Shown here: positions 8,301 through 9,986 of the stretch, in pieces
Layout: each line of letters begins with the position of its first letter
How positions within the stretch are numbered: position 1 is the stretch's first letter
Assembly: GCA_030538175.1 (NCBI GenBank)
Contig: JAUNUL010000078.1
Coordinates: 1-9,986 of the forward strand
Length of the DNA: 9,986 nt
Direction: 5' to 3'
From: Propionibacteriaceae bacterium
Lineage (GTDB): Bacteria; Actinomycetota; Actinomycetes; Propionibacteriales; Propionibacteriaceae
Notes under the pieces: model-generated
Databases searched by the model: none
What the model saw: only the letters and a program-made list of their open reading frames with translations
What the model was told of the DNA's origin: nothing
Translations under genes and position numbers: made by a program

Positions 8301-9121
8301 GGGACGTTCGAGCCCCACATCATCAGATAGGTGGCATCCCACCAGTCACCGGACTCCGGGACATCGGTCTGGTCACCGAAAACCTGGGGCGAGGCGACGG
8401 GGAGGTCGGCGTACCAGTCATAGAAGCTGGTCATCGCGCCACCGAGCAGGTGGGTGAAGCGCGTGCCGATCGCGTGGGAGACCTGGCTCATCGCGGGGAT
8501 CGGGGAGAAGGACACGAGTCGGTCCGGACCCCAGGTCTTGATCGTGTGCACATAGGACGCCGCGGTCAGCTCCAAGACCTCGTCCCAGCTCATGCGGACC
8601 AGGCCACCCTTGCCGCGGGCCTGCTGGTATTTCCTCCGCTTCGCGGGATCGTTGACGATCGACTGCCACGCTTCGACGGGATCGGCGTGCTGCTTGCGGG
8701 CCGCGCGATACATGTCGACGAGGACGCCGCGGCCATACGGGTACTTCACTCGCGTCGGGGAATACGTGTACCAGGAGAAAGCCGCACCACGGGGGCAGCC
8801 GCGGGGCTCGTATTCCGGGCGATCCGGGCCGGTCGAGGGATAGTCGGTCTGCTGGGCCTCCCACGTGATGATGCCGTCGCGGACATAGACCTTCCACGAA
8901 CACGACCCCGTGCAGTTCACGCCATGGGTGGAGCGGACGACCTTGTCATGGCTCCAGCGGTCGCGATAGAAGATGTCACCCTCGCGTCCACCTTCGTGGA
9001 ACACCGCGCGCTTGTCCTCGGTCGTCTCCGCCCGGCTGAAGAATCGACCGAGCCCCAGCAGGGCGTCGGTGATGGGTCCGTCGGGACCGATCGCGCGGGT
9101 GGGCATGGTCTTCTCCGTCAT
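5396..9121 (-). CDS. narG: Respiratory nitrate reductase alpha subunit (molybdenum catalytic subunit)
   Basis: NarG reduces nitrate to nitrite on the cytoplasmic face, using Mo-bis-MGD and the FS0 4Fe-4S cluster. The product is 1241 residues (E. coli NarG has 1247). FS0 ligands are H66, C70, C74 and C109 in THGVNCTGSCSW and EPRGCPRG. The molybdenum-ligand aspartate is D239 in FYDWYADLP, exactly 173 residues after the histidine, as in E. coli (H49 to D222). The cysteine preceding that aspartate in E. coli is alanine here. Conserved blocks include QTDVPESGDWW, WGSNVPMTRTPDAHW and, near the C-terminus, GGIHNSVTRI. There is no twin-arginine export signal, consistent with a cytoplasmic enzyme. The start is ATG 9121, with GGGTGA close upstream. 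ATG at 9106 (codon 6), preceded by GGAG, is a credible alternative. Leading gene of the operon, divergent from mobA. Confidence 0.98.
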   Translation of the reverse strand: MTEKTMPTRAIGPDGPITDALLGLGRFFSRAETTEDKRAVFHEGGREGDIFYRDRWSHDKVVRSTHGVNCTGSCSWKVYVRDGIITWEAQQTDYPSTGPDRPEYEPRGCPRGAAFSWYTYSPTRVKYPYGRGVLVDMYRAARKQHADPVEAWQSIVNDPAKRRKYQQARGKGGLVRMSWDEVLELTAASYVHTIKTWGPDRLVSFSPIPAMSQVSHAIGTRFTHLLGGAMTSFYDWYADLPVASPQVFGDQTDVPESGDWWDATYLMMWGSNVPMTRTPDAHWMTEVRYRGTKVVTVSPDYAENTKFADEWMPAQAGTDAALAMAMGHVMLKEFFVDRKVDFFRNYVTTYTDLPHLVRLEERHGQLCAGKFLTGADLGNDSEDPAFKTVVFDVVTDDVAIPNGSMGFRYAETGAGKWNLDLGDVKPALTMADVDHEVAEIAMPAFIDPRGDGSVITRGIPVRRVGEHLVTTVFDLMLAQYGVRRDGLPGEWPTGYDDAESPYTPAWQEPITSVSAEQCIRIAREFAANAEQSEGRTMIIIGAGICHWFHADVTYRSIMSLLMLTGCIGRNGGGWAHYVGQEKCRPMIGWFNLANALDWSRPPRTMIGTGYWYMHTDQWRTDGYSADVLKSPLSTGSLDGLHAADAMVKAARLGWMPFYPQFDRNPLDLADEAKAAVEAGEAESAGEWIAAELKAGRLKSAIEDIDAPENWPRNLILWRSNLFGSSAKGNEYFLRHLLGTHHNVMENNHGADLRPEEITWHDEAPEGKLDLLVSADFRMTSTTLLSDIVLPAATWYEKYDLSSTDMHPYVHAFTPAIAPPWECKSDFEIFRLLADRISAYARTHLGTRSDIVAVPLQHDTPGQIAQPGGHVYDWKNTQLPAKPGKNMPALMVVERDYTAIGEKLMSVGPLADRLGFTIKNITYDVSHQVKQLGHLHGVFDRGVAAGRPVINTDERFAEAILMFSGTTNGELATQGFRTLERMTGCKLADLSEGSEERRITFVETQNAPQPVITSPEWSGSETGGRRYAAFTVNTERLKPWHTLSGRMHFFLDHDWMIDAGEQLPIYRPPLNMTRMYGEPELGAVTGVNGGREVAVRYLTVHNKWSIHSEYQDNLFMLSLSRGGPAAWMSPGDAEAIGAKDNDWVELVNANGVFVARAIVTHRLPDGIVFVPHAQERTVDTPKSEATGRRGGIHNSVTRILLKPTHLIGGYAHQAYAFNYLGPTGVQRDIVSVIRKRSQEVQY
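5407..5412 (-). promoter_or_regulatory. Ribosome binding site setting the narH start
   Basis: AGGAGG sits within the last codons of narG, 10 bases before the narH ATG at 5396. It supports that start over the longer open frame, and the narG stop and narH start share one base (TGATG). Confidence 0.75.
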
Positions 9122-9127
9122 GTTTTC

Positions 9128-9133
9128 ACCCTA
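9128..9133 (-). promoter_or_regulatory. Candidate -10 element of the narG operon
   Basis: The minus strand reads TAGGGT, six bases, then the narG ATG (9121). This fits the actinobacterial TANNNT -10 placed for a transcript starting at the start codon itself. The alternative reading is that GGGTGA is an ordinary ribosome binding site of a longer leader. No clear -35 (TTGAC-like) lies 16-19 bases upstream, which suggests dependence on an activator. Confidence 0.45.
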
Positions 9134-9134
9134 T

Positions 9135-9143
9135 ATTCCGAAT
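9135..9143. promoter_or_regulatory. Small palindrome in the narG promoter spacer
   Basis: ATTC-C-GAAT is a perfect 4+1+4 inverted repeat just upstream of the proposed narG -10, in the spacer where a regulator could bind. It is short enough to be chance. It does not match FNR (TTGAT-N4-ATCAA) or NarL heptamer consensus sites. Confidence 0.25.
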
Positions 9144-9146
9144 CTT

Positions 9147-9177
9147 TTGACGGCATCCCGGCTCAGCGGCCTAGGCT
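9147..9177 (+). promoter_or_regulatory. Candidate promoter of the mobA-like gene
   Basis: TTGACG (9147-9152) and TAGGCT (9172-9177) are separated by 19 bases, slightly long for a sigma-70-type promoter. TAGGCT is six bases before the GTG at 9184, so transcription would start at about the first base of the start codon. No convincing ribosome binding site is present, which agrees with a leaderless mRNA. Confidence 0.5.
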
Positions 9178-9179
9178 GC
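9166..9179. promoter_or_regulatory. Imperfect palindrome over the mobA -10 element
   Basis: GCGGCCTAGGCTGC is a 14-bp inverted repeat with one mismatched pair and a perfect 8-bp core, GCCTAGGC. It covers the proposed -10, so a protein bound here would block mobA. It is a candidate operator only; GC-rich DNA yields such palindromes by chance. Confidence 0.3.
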
Positions 9180-9183
9180 CGTT

Positions 9184-9810
9184 GTGGCCAACCTCACGTG
9201 CTCGCAGATCATCCTTGCAGGCGGGCGATCCCGCCGCCTAGGAACCTTGCCCAAATGTGACCTCGTGTTCGAAGGACAGACGCTTCTCGCTCACGCCATG
9301 GCCGCCGGGCAGCTCGCCTGCCACCAGGTGGTCGTCGGTCCACCGGATCTGCCCGTCGTCGATGGCGTACGCCTGGTCCGCGAGGACCCTCCGTTCGGCG
9401 GCCCGGTCGCCGGGATCGCGGCTGGCGTACGCGAGCTCGCGGCCGCGGGCTGCACGGCCGACTGGATCCTGATCACCGCCTGTGACCATCCGCACGCCGA
9501 AGCCGCCACCGCAGCGTTGATCGCCAACCTGCCCGAACTCTCAACCACGATCGAGCTCGTCACGCCGACGGACTCCACCGGACACCGGCAGACCCTCTTC
9601 GCCCTCTATCGCCGCGAGGCGTTGGAACGGGAACTGGCTCGCCATGACGGCGGGCACAACCTGTCGGTGCGCCGCCTCATCGCCGACCTTGCAACAGTGG
9701 AGGCCACGGTGGATGACGACCTGCTCGACGACGTCGACGACCCCGCTGCAGCCGCGCGCCACGGCATCAACCTGCCAAGGAAAGGACAACCCCATGCCCC
9801 ACGACCGTGA
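9184..9810 (+). CDS. mobA: MobA-like molybdenum cofactor guanylyltransferase
   Basis: This 208-residue protein is probably a cytoplasmic enzyme that joins GMP from GTP to molybdopterin, making the guanine dinucleotide cofactor used by NarG. It has the MobA-type nucleotidyltransferase fold signatures: LAGGRSRRLG (11-20) followed by K24 (LAGGxSxRMG...K in the family), EDPPFGGPVAGI (67-78) for base and ribose binding, and ACDHP (99-103), whose D101 matches the metal-binding aspartate of MobA. The first motif has LGTLPK instead of the usual MG-x-DK, so the aspartate before the lysine is missing. The start is GTG 9184, the only one consistent with the fold, and no ribosome binding site precedes it. 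The gene is divergent from narG and overlaps the next gene by 17 bases. Cytidylyl or related transferases are less likely given the neighbourhood. Confidence 0.87.
   Translation: MANLTCSQIILAGGRSRRLGTLPKCDLVFEGQTLLAHAMAAGQLACHQVVVGPPDLPVVDGVRLVREDPPFGGPVAGIAAGVRELAAAGCTADWILITACDHPHAEAATAALIANLPELSTTIELVTPTDSTGHRQTLFALYRREALERELARHDGGHNLSVRRLIADLATVEATVDDDLLDDVDDPAAAARHGINLPRKGQPHAPRP
9781..9786 (+). promoter_or_regulatory. Ribosome binding site for the DUF6457-like gene
   Basis: AAAGGA, inside the end of mobA, is 7 bases before the ATG at 9794. It supports that start and reinitiation or coupling with mobA translation. Confidence 0.6.
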
Positions 9811-9986
9811 CCAGGACCTGACCGCCCTGCATGAATGGATCGCCGCGGTCGGCCCGGATCTGGGCCTCACCCCCGAGGACGTGCCGGTCGGGGACTTGCT
9901 GGATCTGTCAAAGGCGGTCGCGCACGGGGTGCTGCGGCCCGGTGTGCCCGTCACGAGCTTTATGGCCGGCCTGGCCGTGGGCCGCG
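9794..9986 (+). CDS. DUF6457-like small protein, C-terminus cut by window edge
   Basis: Sixty-four codons are visible from ATG 9794 and the frame is open to the window end. The protein is acidic and likely soluble, beginning MPHDRDQDLTALHEWI. It has the pattern LLDLSKAVAHGVLRPGVPVT (about residues 38-57), followed by SFMAGLAVGR, resembling the DUF6457 domain, which I recall as a small actinobacterial domain next to or fused to MobA. Its function is unknown. The 17-base overlap with mobA in another frame, plus its own ribosome binding site, points to cotranscription. A role in cofactor biosynthesis or in assisting MobA is inferred from context alone. The family call rests on memory of the pattern, not a search. 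Confidence 0.75.
   Translation, partial: MPHDRDQDLTALHEWIAAVGPDLGLTPEDVPVGDLLDLSKAVAHGVLRPGVPVTSFMAGLAVGR

Noticed and set aside
6317..9241. Plus-strand open frame of 974 codons antisense to narG
   Set aside because: Its translation is Arg/Gly/His/Asp-rich without domain motifs, it mirrors an intact narG, and long antisense frames are expected in high-GC genes. It also runs into the mobA start.
9233..9242. Second CCTAGG near the mobA start as a paired operator with 9170-9175
   Set aside because: It lies in the conserved nucleotide-binding loop codons, the flanks are not palindromic, and the amino-acid motif explains the sequence.
1..9986. A hidden defence, mobile or otherwise unknown multigene system
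   Set aside because: All space is taken by intact nitrate respiration and cofactor genes. There are no repeats of array type, integrase or transposase motifs, attachment sites or base-composition breaks visible.

Overview
This is a high-GC stretch (roughly 60-65% GC by eye) that looks chromosomal and actinobacterial, possibly Propionibacteriales. The family call rests on three things: the style of the Nar subunits, a MobA-like enzyme followed by a DUF6457-like gene, and promoter elements placed as in leaderless actinobacterial transcripts. I cannot name a genus.

Layout. About 93% of the window is one leftward (minus-strand) unit for respiratory nitrate reduction. In transcription order it is narG (9121-5396), narH (5396-3747), narJ (3750-2983), narI (2983-2195), a NarK1-type nitrate transporter (2123-783) and a NarK2-type nitrate/nitrite transporter (736 to beyond base 1, C-terminus missing). 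narG, narH, narJ and narI overlap each other by 1-4 bases, which suggests translational coupling. The two transporters sit after gaps of 71 and 46 bases and have their own ribosome binding sites. To the right, a rightward pair begins at 9184: a MobA-like molybdenum cofactor nucleotidyltransferase, then an overlapping small DUF6457-like gene cut by the window end. A 61-62 bp divergent region (9122-9183) separates the two units and holds two face-to-face promoter candidates. No gap exceeds 300 bases. No tRNA, rRNA, CRISPR array, insertion sequence or phage gene was seen.

How it works together. NarK1/NarK2-type carriers bring nitrate in and exchange it for nitrite. NarG (bis-MGD and one Fe-S cluster) reduces nitrate on the cytoplasmic side. 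NarH passes electrons through four Fe-S clusters, and NarI takes them from menaquinol through two haems. NarJ is the dedicated chaperone. The divergent MobA-like enzyme would supply the guanylated molybdopterin that NarG needs.

Assessment. Every key ligand I checked in NarG, NarH and NarI is present, so this looks like an intact, conventional locus. I see no unknown multigene system. The points worth a second look are small: mirrored leaderless-type promoters, possible operators, separate narK genes in the order of the known fusion protein, the MobA/DUF6457 pair, and an over-frequent palindrome GCGTACGC.
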